Source: Struthio camelus (Eukaryota > Chordata > Aves > Struthioniformes > Struthionidae). From it: a stretch of DNA of 64,000 nucleotides. The notes below the pieces were generated by a model. That model did not search any database. It saw only the letters and a program-made list of their open reading frames with translations, and was not told where the DNA came from. Made by a program: the position numbers and the translations under genes. The stretch is from positions 13,223,501-13,287,500 of the forward strand of contig NC_090954.1 of NCBI RefSeq assembly GCF_040807025.1. The letters are read 5' to 3'. Each line of letters begins with the position of its first letter. Position 1 is the stretch's first letter. Below, in pieces: positions 15,001 through 22,700 of the stretch.

Positions 15001-18000
15001 CACTAGTAATCATCCAGTGCCCTTCCCACAGGTTCTTTCCAAGGTGAACAACTTCCCCTGCAAATGGCCCAACTGTCTAGAAAAGAGCCTGTGGGACATG
15101 CTGTGGGACAGGGCCCCAGGCAGAAACAGGCAGCACAGTATGGCTGGGAAGGGGTTGCTGGAAGGATGTTTTGTTTGTGAGGTTATCCTGGGTGTTTGTC
15201 AACCTTGAGCAATGTGGGCTCAGTCCTGAAGGCTATGGGCATGCAAAGCTCCACCCAGGGATCTTAGGCACAGAATTACATGCACAGGAAAAGACACATC
15301 TGTGCAAGTGGGCTCAGGTGGGCCACATGAGAATGCATCTGCACAGAAAGGGTCAAAGCCAGACCAGCCATCACATCAACTGGAGCGCTCAGGACTACAG
15401 ACACAAACACATATGAGCACCCACATCCAAGAACGTGTGTTTGTGCACATGCAGCCCTATAGGCCATGTGCGGCACCTGTTGCACAAGTGTCAGCACGTC
15501 CTTGTTGTACAACCACTAACACACATGTGGAAACAGGTCTGCATTTGTTCGTACTGTGCTCTAAAATAGGGATGTTTAGTTTGTGGATGAGCAGCAAAGA
15601 CTTCTAGCATGCTGCAAAGCGGAAGTACTGCACTTCCTGCACAGCACCACTGGACGAGTGACTAAAAAGAGCTCAGCGGAGCCAGGAACTTTCCCATGCT
15701 TAGGGCTACACTAAACAGCAGCCAAAAATCAAACAGGAGCAGCCCCTCTGAATCCCTGGGTGTGCTGGGTTTCTCTTTGGCTGCAACTAGACACCTTCTG
15801 TAGGCAAGAGAAGCCAGACGTGTTGAGACAGGAGCTTCATACCACAAGAACTTGCAGGACCAAAGACTACAGAGAACAATAAGTTACATGGGATCACATT
15901 TAGCAGAGTCAGAAACTCTGCAATCTGTCAGCTAGGCTCCTCCGCCTTTAAGCCGAATTTGTACCCCAGGTTCTTTGTGCAATACGGTTGTACCCAGATT
16001 ATATCTCTGGCAGGAAAGGGTCTGTGTCAGGAGATGACAGGCTTCACTTGTTTCCTAAACAATAGATCTGAAGTGCCATTTGAATGCCCTCAAATAGCCA
16101 ACTAGCCTGTAGCAGCAGCTCCAGGTCCTTTCCAGCCTTCTGCAGACATCCCGGATGTTCAAAAGAACCTCCAACAGCACTAAGTACCAACAGCACAGCT
16201 GGATTGAGCCCTAAGTGCTATCTCAGTAGGTGCTATCAATGCTAGGTACTGCTCCTTGCTATTCTTGCTAGTTCTTCTGTGCACTCAGACACAGATATGA
16301 TGTCCTTATGGCTCTCTCTCACCCTTTCCAGGTTATACCTGTATCTGCCCAGGGCTATTTTCTGGTGAGCATTGTGAGCTCGGGGACAGTCCCTGTGACT
16401 CCAAGCCCTGTCTGCACGGTGGAACCTGCACCCTCTCCTCTTCAGGCTACTCCTGCCACTGCCCTGACTGGTACCTGGGTGAAAGGTAAGGTCCAGGAAG
16501 GTTTCTGGCCAGGTGATCTTCCATGGCAGGCTAAAAATACGCCCTCTGCCAACAGAGCACATCTTGCATGTGGTCAGTGTCTCATGGAGGTGGCAAACAA
16601 ACCAGGACTGCATGTTTTTGGAGCCCACCTAGTCCAGACACTCCAGGTTTAATCACAAGTTGCACGCACCATGGGAATTGCAGCAGGGAGATGTTAAAAG
16701 GCAGAGTGAGGCAGCGAAAGGCTTAATTAGTTCTGTTATCATATGATCATTGTCCCTTCTGTGCCCATGGTTATCTGAGCAGGAGAAAAAAGATCCCCCA
16801 TCCTCACAGAAACTTTGAATGCTTGCCAGGAGGATGCCTCATCCTGCACGCCTGGAGAATTGGGGCTATGCAGCAAGGCGCAGGGGGAAAGACTGTCAAA
16901 AACAGTCATGAGCTGCCCCCTCACTCAGTAGCTGGGACACCCACCAACAGGGACTATTTCTGCCAGAGATCAGATCTGTGAGACTCGTTCTCGGGGAATT
17001 TCTGTTGCGAGTCAGAGGCAAGATTAATGCAAGTTCAAAGACTAGCCTCAGGAGAGTGTGCTACCCTGTAAAGCAGGTACAGGATGATATTCCCCCTCCC
17101 CTATCAGATGTTCTACTGAGCTCTGTTATCACTAATATTGGAGCATTTGGCTTTAACCCTGAAGCCTATGGTTAACATTACTTTGGAGTTTTCACCATCA
17201 GTGTTATAACTCAGATGTATTTCCCATACGTGAAATATCAGCGTGTGTTTGCCAGGTCCAGAAACTGATCTAATTCTCATGTGTTACCTGCTGTAGCCTA
17301 TGTACCCCCACCAAACTTCTTGCTCCTGCCTCTAGCCCATCACAACAAGCGATACCCAGCATAGACTGAAATCGAAACACGTCCAATTCATCCTTCTGTC
17401 ATAGTCATCTGGCCAGGATGAAAACTGGTACTTTGGATCAATACGAAGGCAGAAACTACTAATACAATTCTTGGAATAAAAGCATATAGCTGAGCATTAG
17501 GTGGCAGTGTAATATCTGAAATCACCAGTCCTCCAGCATGAGCGTGAGCCTGTGGGTACTTGCTGCACACATAAGCTCACACATCCTCAAGAAAAAGCAA
17601 GCACTGGCTAAAAAATAAAAGGAGCCAAACCTCACAGCTGCCATTTGTGCAGGTATTAAGAAAATAAAAAAGGAAGGAAAAATAACAATGTATTTTATAT
17701 CATAGCATAAGGGAGGTCCTCTGCACTATTGGGGAGCAATAGAGGGGAACATTTTGATTATTTGGGGTGGAGCAGAAGGGAGAATCAGAAATTCAGTCTC
17801 GGTTCTGCAGATGCTCTATAAAATGCCAAAGAGCCTCCTACAATGAGTGTTCCTCCTCACCACTTTTAGGAGTTTGCACATATCTCAGGGCTAGGCTAGA
17901 TGTTCCCTGCTGTGCCCTGCAGACGTCTGTAGATCATCTTGAGACTCTGCAGAGGCTGAAGTACGTGTGAAACAGCATAAGAGGTTAACAGTTCCCAGAG

Positions 18001-20675
18001 TGATCCTGGGCTCCCTTATTTAACAGGACGGGAGCACCTCTCTATGCAGTGTTTGCCCTAGAAAAGGCAAGACGTGCAGCATGGCCATCCTGGGGAAAGT
18101 GGCACAGCACACAGCCAAATCCAGCCCACTTCCTATCCTGAATAGCCGCATCGACAAATACATCCTCCTCACTTCACACTCACACGAGCCATCTCCTGCT
18201 CCCTGTCCCTCCACAGCTAAGCCTGGGTGAGGGCAACCATGGCCCAAAAGATGACCTCAAGGGACATTTTCCTGCAACTTCCAGAAATAGTTCAAACATT
18301 GTTTGCATGTAACATTTTTTGACATGAACTGTATGCAGACACAGTCTGTTGGACTACCATACAAGACAAAACCTGAGAAGAGACATAACTATGACAATGA
18401 CAGAGAAGGTCCAAATATTTGTTTCTAAGGCCAAGCAGTCCCTGAATTTCATTTGTTGGACAAGATTGAAAAATGGGACTATCCCGTAAAATGCGATCCC
18501 CTTCTGAAGAAGCAACATTTTAAACTAGAGGATCATGGTCCTCTGCCAGGAAGCCAGGTAGCATGGAGCCTAGCAGGAACGGAAGGAGCACAGGCCAGGA
18601 CTGAGCATCCCTGGCCAGGTGTAAATCAGAGCCCTGAATAGGATCATGTGGGTTTTGCACCCTGCTCAGCTAGGCAGAACCTCCTTCCCCTGTTCCCAGG
18701 CTGACAATGATTGTCTCCTTGCTGGTCTCCCCCCATAGGTGTGAGAAGCTAGCCGAGGAGTGCCAAGACAACCCATGCCGAAATGCAGGGCGCTGCGTGA
18801 GTGCCCAGGGCTCTGTCCATTGCATCTGTCCAGCGGATTACCAGGGGGACTACTGTACACAGCCCATCATCACCCCCGCCATTGTGCCTACACAGTGGGC
18901 TGTCAGCCCAGAGGAGATCGCGGAGGGTGTGGCCGGTGTGTTGGGGGTGGTCATCCTTGCTGTGGCTTTTGTATTCATCCGCAAGCGCTACTGCCAGCGG
19001 GCCAAGGCGCACAAGCCTGTGGCCCGGGAGGACCCAGACCTACTCTCCAAGAGCGAGTTCTCCAAGAGCGTGGGTGTGGGCACCCAGGCTGTTCCACCCA
19101 TTGAGCTCAACATCCTCAGTGACACAGCACACAACGATCTGGACCGGGCCTCGCCAGAGCAATGCAAACGCACCAGCACTCCCGAGTTTGTCACCTTCAA
19201 CTCAGCCAATGCCCCAAAGCACCGGGGCACCATCGTGTGCAGCGTGGCACCCAACTTGCCCCCTGCTGCTCCCCCCTCCAACTCCGACAACGAGTCCTTC
19301 ATCAAGTGCACCTGGGCCAGGGAGGAGATGGGTTCGTAGCCACATCTTTTTCTTGTGCTTACAGGTTCCCTTTCCCCCCTGAAGTGGATCTAGAGTTTAC
19401 AAACGTAAGAGACCAACAGCATAGGTTAAAGCCAAGTGAAACATGGACAAACGCTGCCCAAGGCCTGCTAGGGTCCCTTTGTTAGCTCTTCCCTCCCTGC
19501 TCACCAGTACATCCCAATTTTGACCCTTAACTGGCTCACTCCCCTACACAATCTATAGGGGAAAGAGAAAACCACTAATGCACAGCCTGCATTCCCGCAC
19601 AGCCAGGGGCAAAATACCCTGTAAAAGATAATAGTGGAGCTAAGGAGAAGAAATTGAGATCCTAGAAGCTAGTGTGATTTTTAGAGGACACATTTGCATC
19701 AAATACCCATACTCAGGGTTGGTTCCTCTCTCCCCATCCAAGAGCTCGCTGGAAGCTCAGCAGCAAAGACAGCGATTAGAAGAGAGTTCAGAAGGGGAGA
19801 GACCCAGTGGATCACCTGCTCTGCCCCCATAGCTTCATCATCCAGGCTTTTACATATTGCCTGCCATAGGAGGAGTGCCATAGGCAGGAGTGCTACCATT
19901 CCTAGACTTGCACAGGCCAGAGCAGGGCCACATCCCCTCATTTTCCAAAGCAGCAGAGATCAGCACCTGCAAGAGCCAATGCTCCCCTCATCCTCCCCTT
20001 TCCCCACCCCTCCTCTCTTCCCTTCCTACCACGTGTTCTGCAAGGTCAGACTCATATGGAGGGAATGAGAGGGAGGACAAGAGAGGGAAAAATGACAGTT
20101 TGGAGCAGGAACAGCTGTTAATGTGACTCTGTTTTATTCCAGTCTACCCAGCAGAAACAACCTATTGGCCACCCCGGTACCTGTCATCAGACGTCCAGGA
20201 ATATTCCCACTATGAAATCATTCAAGGCCCCCCCACGTCCTCCTCCCACCCTCCTCTCCCCCCACTGCCCCCTCCACCAGCGGACACGGAACCGGTCGCT
20301 CTTTATGGGGGCTTTCCCTTCCCGCTGGACCAGAGCAATAAGCGGGCCCCCATCCCACCCCGCTATAGCAACCAGAACTTGGAGGACTTCTTGCCGCTTG
20401 GCCCTGTGGATGTCGGAGCCTCTCAGTGCCAGAATGAATACACTGCCATCAGCTACTACCCAGCCCAGCTGGTGCAGGGCGAAGGTGTCCCTTACCAACC
20501 TGACCCGGGGTACAAGCGGGTGAGCATGCGCCTGAGTGTGGCCCAGCCCTCCTACGCAGATTGCGAGGTGGGCCACCCGCCCAGCATTCGAGCTCAGCCG
20601 TTCCCACCCCCCAACTACGAGGGCTCCGATATGGTGGAGAGTGACTATGGGAGCTGCGAGGAGGTGATGTTTTAA
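1..20675 (+). CDS. FAT2: FAT2, protocadherin Fat 2, C-terminal third (13 coding exons; 5' part outside the window)
   Basis: Spliced coding segments are 1-35, 847-1080, 1935-2324, 3673-3887, 4569-4706, 5361-5504, 6230-6427, 7559-8366, 9175-9320, 13367-13808, 16332-16485, 18739-19331 and 20143-20675. They join in one frame with GT/AG borders and give about 1,342 residues ending in a TAA. Domain order is: five and a part cadherin repeats plus a degenerate juxta-LamG repeat, laminin G, three EGF-like modules, one transmembrane helix, and a ~340-residue cytoplasmic tail with proline-rich stretches. This is the architecture of the Fat1/2/3 family (Fat-like adhesion receptors; cell-cell adhesion, front-rear polarity and collective migration). 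The assignment to FAT2 rests on the convergent SLC36A1 neighbour, which is the known FAT2 linkage in human. Full-length family members are about 4,300-4,600 residues, so two thirds lie to the left. FAT1 or FAT3 are the alternatives and are less likely given the synteny. Confidence 0.93.
847..1080 (+). CDS. FAT2: FAT2 exon: end of one cadherin repeat, start of the next
   Basis: The acceptor is TTTCCAATAG and the donor is AAG before GTGAGT; both ends are in phase 1. It encodes LDREQ, then the calcium-binding linker DTNDNAPRF, which closes one cadherin repeat, and then the first strands of the next repeat up to ARDLDEG. The XDXNDNXP motif is complete here, so this inter-repeat joint should bind calcium normally. 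Confidence 0.92.
1104..1129. repeat. T-rich run in FAT2 intron
   Basis: This is a nearly pure T tract of 26 bases with one G interruption, about 25 bases after an exon. A matching A tract lies at 1856-1874 in the same intron. The two could pair in the transcript, but each is simple sequence. Confidence 0.8.
1856..1874. repeat. A run in FAT2 intron
   Basis: This is a 19-base A tract 60 bases before the next FAT2 acceptor. No retroposon-like body or target-site duplication is recognisable beside it. Confidence 0.8.
1935..2324 (+). CDS. FAT2: FAT2 exon: cadherin repeat with degenerate linker, start of next repeat
   Basis: The acceptor is ATCCTTCCAG and the donor is ACGG before GTAAGA, phase 1 at both ends. 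The exon completes a cadherin repeat ([17 protein letters not shown]) and closes it with DLNEYLPVF where the family motif is DXNDNXP. The second and third positions of the NDN triplet are replaced. The following repeat begins [18 protein letters not shown]. The altered linker suggests weaker calcium binding at this joint, which is an inference. Confidence 0.92.
3673..3887 (+). CDS. FAT2: FAT2 exon: cadherin repeat, linker DINDHAPEF
   Basis: The acceptor AATGCAG is followed by GT, which completes glycine from the previous exon ([16 protein letters not shown]). The exon ends ACG before GTAGGA in phase 0. It contains the cadherin linker DINDHAPEF and the opening [11 protein letters not shown] of the next repeat, which carries the conserved glutamate of the calcium site. 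Confidence 0.9.
4569..4706 (+). CDS. FAT2: FAT2 exon: middle of a cadherin repeat
   Basis: The acceptor is CCTAACAG and the donor is GAGGAG before GTGAGT; 138 bases, phase 0 at both ends. It encodes the repeat core with the DXD-like calcium residues ([17 protein letters not shown]) and the LDREE motif, so the domain continues directly into the next exon. Confidence 0.92.
4995..5165 (-). mobile_element. Ancient CR1 LINE 3' fragment, reverse orientation
   Basis: The stretch resembles the reverse complement of old amniote CR1 3' ends. It has an AATCAGAGTATTATAGAA-like start, then AAAGGTCATCTGGACCATCCC and CTTGACAGATATTTGCCC. It is heavily diverged and lies inside a FAT2 intron. Recognition is by remembered consensus phrases only. 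Confidence 0.55.
5361..5504 (+). CDS. FAT2: FAT2 exon: end of cadherin repeat with canonical [10 protein letters not shown]
   Basis: The acceptor is AAATCCTCCAG and the donor is GTGCAG before GTAAGC; 144 bases, phase 0. It holds the second half of a cadherin repeat ([11 protein letters not shown]) and a fully canonical calcium linker, [10 protein letters not shown], then the first strand of the next repeat (NYSVVVQ). Confidence 0.93.
6230..6427 (+). CDS. FAT2: FAT2 exon: penultimate cadherin repeat, first half
   Basis: The acceptor is CCCTATTTCAG and the donor is GTCCAG before GTATAG; 198 bases, phase 0. It starts [12 protein letters not shown], the conserved second strand of a cadherin repeat, continues with the SDRDSPENG calcium loop and ends YLLQVQ. 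It joins in frame to [11 protein letters not shown] of the next exon. Confidence 0.92.
7559..8366 (+). CDS. FAT2: FAT2 large exon: last degenerate cadherin repeat and region before laminin G
   Basis: The acceptor is CCTTGACAG and the donor is AACG before GTGAGC; 808 bases, phase 0 to 1. It completes the penultimate repeat and enters a final cadherin-like fold ([26 protein letters not shown]). The joint between them reads [10 protein letters not shown] and lacks the DXNDNXP calcium motif. About 170 further residues before laminin G include a cysteine-containing segment ([16 protein letters not shown]) and end EQICSCN. This matches the juxta-LamG region of Fat-like proteins. Confidence 0.93.
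9175..9320 (+). CDS. FAT2: FAT2 exon: start of laminin G domain
   Basis: The acceptor is CTAATTCCAG; GA completes glycine. It encodes [15 protein letters not shown] and a typical LamG jelly-roll strand pattern ([21 protein letters not shown]), ending TTGGAG before GTACAT in phase 0. The NGT sequence is a potential N-glycosylation site. Confidence 0.92.
9321..13366 (+). other. FAT2: FAT2 intron, 4.0 kb
   Basis: This intron interrupts the laminin G domain. It contains A runs at 11000-11023 (24 A) and 11934-11951 (18 A). Open frames here are short and show no recognisable protein. No RNA gene or repeat family was identified. Confidence 0.75.
11000..11023. repeat. A24 mononucleotide run
   Basis: This is an uninterrupted run of 24 A in the large FAT2 intron, the longest homopolymer noticed in the window. 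It is followed by GGAAAAA. No retroposed gene body precedes it. Confidence 0.85.
13367..13808 (+). CDS. FAT2: FAT2 exon: rest of laminin G and start of first EGF module
   Basis: The acceptor is GTGTTTTGCAG and the donor is AGTG before GTAAGT, phase 0 to 1. It carries the LamG signatures [18 protein letters not shown] and [13 protein letters not shown]. Then comes a cysteine-rich linker and the first half of an EGF module ([12 protein letters not shown]). The 4.0-kb intron before it is the largest FAT2 intron in the window. Confidence 0.94.
13809..16331 (+). other. FAT2: FAT2 intron, 2.5 kb
   Basis: This intron splits the first EGF module. A 225-codon open frame (14006-14683) falls here but matches no family I know, has no splice context, and lies in a moderately GC-rich stretch. 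I see no other feature. Confidence 0.7.
16332..16485 (+). CDS. FAT2: FAT2 exon: EGF module 1 end and EGF module 2
   Basis: The acceptor is ACCCTTTCCAG and the donor is GAAAG before GTAAGG; 154 bases, phase 1 to 2. It finishes the first EGF module ([14 protein letters not shown]) and encodes almost all of the second ([15 protein letters not shown], then [14 protein letters not shown]). The six-cysteine spacing is intact in both. Confidence 0.93.
16486..18738 (+). other. FAT2: FAT2 intron, 2.3 kb
   Basis: This intron lies between the second and third EGF modules. Nothing recognisable was found in it. Confidence 0.7.
18739..19331 (+). CDS. FAT2: FAT2 exon: EGF module 3, transmembrane helix, proximal cytoplasmic tail
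   Basis: The acceptor is CCCCCCATAG; its first base completes arginine. It encodes a third EGF module ([13 protein letters not shown] to DYQGDYC), a spacer, a hydrophobic helix ([18 protein letters not shown]) with a basic stop-transfer RKRYCQR, and the first ~130 tail residues. The tail contains FVTFNS at 19187-19204, which fits the WAVE-interacting receptor sequence. The donor is G before GTTCGT, a weak match to consensus but the only one that keeps the frame to the last exon. Reading on into the intron meets TAG at 19337-19339. Confidence 0.9.
20143..20675 (+). CDS. FAT2: FAT2 last coding exon: distal cytoplasmic tail
   Basis: The acceptor is TTTTATTCCAG; TC completes valine and the exon runs 176 codons to TAA. 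It holds a proline-rich block ([10 protein letters not shown], near 20250-20280), which could bind SH3 or EVH1 domains, the Fat-family tail motif NQNLEDFLP, several tyrosines, and the C terminus CEEVMF. The last three residues V-M-F fit a class II PDZ ligand pattern, which is an inference. Confidence 0.93.
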
Positions 20676-21775
20676 CAGCGACTTGTTCTCTAGGTGAGAA
20701 GGGAAGTGCATCTCCACACAGAACATTGCGCAGGGGGCTAGCACGTGCTGCTGAGGGGAGGCTCGCCTCCTGGCTTACAGCATCTCCCCCCCGCACAGTT
20801 GGGTTGTAATTTGGCCTGGATCTTTGCCCCCCACTGCCCTCCGTGGCGTTCCTGCTGCTAACGGAGGGCAAACGCTCCGGCCACTGCCAGAACATGGAGA
20901 ACACACCTCGGATGCCAATGACTAACATGTCTTCCTTGCCAAGGGGACTTTCTCTGACGCTGAGCGGGACCTGAACGTACTGCCTCCTCTCACAGCGGAA
21001 CCATCCACCTTGGCTGTCAGGAGGAGGAGGAGGAGAGCAAACATTGCAGGCCTGGCAGTAGCTGTGACAGAGAAGGCACAAACAAACCAGCACTGCACAG
21101 ACTGGGAGTCCCCAGGCTGAGATAGCAGGGGCTTCCCCATCTCCAGCTCTGGCACTGAGGGCTTGCGTTAGGCTAATGATCTGCCCAACGGAACAGTTCA
21201 TTTGATGCAAACCCTCTTCCACGTTTGCTCCCCTTGAACCTAAGGCAAGGGAGAGAGAAGACAGAAGTGCAGCTGGCCCCATCAGCATGTCTCTCACTCG
21301 GCCAAAAGAAGCCCAAGGAAAAAAAGAAAAGGCCATTTCTACAGAGAAACCGAGCAACAAACCCTGAGGCCAAGGCACAGAGACATCACGTGGCTCTCCA
21401 CGGCTCTCTTGGTCCCAAGCTGAATGCCACTGGTCCATGGCCCTGCCACCTGCCCAGGGCTCCCTGGGACACCAAGGCATGGCCAGACTGTGCCAAAAGG
21501 ACTGCTGATCCAGCCACAGGTTACATGCAACAAACCACAGGCACACAAACGCAAACCCTGGGCACTGGTGCGCGTGGTAGAGCGAGGGCCAGCAGCACGC
21601 GGCACCGCCTCCGTGAGGCACGGCGGCAAGGCTAACGAACGTGGGGTTTGCCCGTTTTCCTTGTGCTTGGGAACACGTTGTTTCTTTGTGAGAGATTTTC
21701 TTTTTGGTTGGTTGCTTGATTTTTTTTGTTGGTTGATTTTTGGAAAATAATAAAGAGTTTGTTTTTTTTATTATT
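20676..21775 (+). other. FAT2: FAT2 3' untranslated region
   Basis: About 1.1 kb runs from the stop codon to just past an AATAAA. The end is inferred from that signal and the T/GT-rich stretch immediately after it. A 490-codon open frame on the opposite strand crosses this stretch but looks like chance (see rejected items). Confidence 0.65.
21749..21754 (+). terminator. FAT2: FAT2 polyadenylation signal AATAAA
   Basis: A canonical AATAAA lies about 1.07 kb after the FAT2 stop. It is preceded by T-rich sequence and followed by GTTTG and a T run, the usual layout of a cleavage site. Confidence 0.7.
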
Positions 21776-22139
21776 ATTATTTTACTTGATAGCTCTGGGA
21801 TTCCCTTGTAAACAGCACTCCGCTGCCTAGCTCCAGCTAAGGAGAGGCAAAGGAATAACGTTTCATTTTGGACGTCAGCATCCTGCACCCCAGCGTTTCG
21901 AGGCCTCCAGAGAAGTACCATGAGCTCAACTCGTCTCTGAAGAGCCCGTGAGGGCCGTGGAGAGGGCAGGCTGGCCGCAGCCTGCCCTCACGGGGACGGG
22001 CACGAGCCGCCGGTGCCGCAAGCTAGGGAGCGCCGGCCTTTTGCTGAAGGGACCCAAATCCACCCCTGCCGGGATTCACATTCCCATCCCCAGCCCAAAA
22101 CACCTGAGAGAAACAGGGCCTCATCTCATTTCTGAAAGG

Positions 22140-22700
22140 AAAGCCGCAGCCCTTGAGGAGACAACCGTCGCCCACCTACCTCGCCCGTCACGAAGCCACA
22201 CGCTGCCGCGGGGGCAGGCCGGGGTTTCGCGTGGGCACCGCCTGGCCCGCACCCCCTGCCTGCGGCTTGGCCGCGGCCTGGGCAGGGGCCAGGACCACCC
22301 GAGCACGTCGGAGGCGTCCCCGGGGCGCCCACCCGGCCCCCGGGGTGCTCTGCAGGCCGCGTGGGCCCCTGCCCCGCCGCAGGACCCACCTGGCTGCCGC
22401 CGGCCCTCCGAAGCGGTGCGTTTCCACGGCTCTCCGTGCCGGGGCTGCGCCAGGCCTCCGCCTGCGGCACGCCGGAATATTTTAACAAAGCCCCCCCCAG
22501 CTCGCTGCCTCCCCACGCCGCCACCTCTCCAAGGGATCACCGCCGACTGGCCAACAGGCTCTAGCCATCTCCGAATTTATGCAGCGACAGCCGATGACAT
22601 CACTAAAGCGCAACTATGCTCTGAGCGTCAGTGATGTCATTAGCTATAGTCACAGAGACAGCAGAGGGTGGACACGGGGCGGGAGCAGCCTCCAAAGTCT
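22140..22700. promoter_or_regulatory. Orphan CpG island downstream of FAT2
   Basis: CpG dinucleotides are dense from about 22140 to 22480, in GC-rich sequence that contrasts with the flanks. The island begins about 0.4 kb past the FAT2 polyadenylation signal and 2.4 kb before the melatonin receptor relic, which has the same orientation. No exon or transmembrane-coding frame could be read in it. It may be the relic's old promoter, a promoter of an unannotated transcript, or a 3' CpG island of FAT2; the sequence does not decide. Confidence 0.6.
22594..22640. promoter_or_regulatory. Inverted pair of CRE-like sites with perfect 11-bp arms
   Basis: ATGACATCACT at 22594-22604 and AGTGATGTCAT at 22630-22640 are exact reverse complements separated by 25 bases. 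Each arm contains TGACATCA, one base from the CREB/ATF site TGACGTCA. The pair sits at the downstream edge of the CpG island. It could be a duplex transcription factor site or a hairpin. Confidence 0.5.

Noticed and set aside
1-20675. FAT1 or FAT3 instead of FAT2
   Set aside because: The convergent SLC36A1 neighbour is the FAT2 linkage. FAT3 would be expected beside SLC36A4, and FAT1 beside MTNR1A without SLC36A1.
20449-21921. 490-codon open frame antisense to the FAT2 last exon and 3' UTR
   Set aside because: It reads through the A/T-rich polyadenylation region as Lys/Ile-rich sequence, shows no domain and mirrors the FAT2 coding exon. A chance frame is more likely than a gene.
21948-22634. 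228-codon open frame in the orphan CpG island
   Set aside because: Composition-driven frame, rich in Pro/Arg/Gly, without a membrane helix. It is not the missing receptor exon 1.
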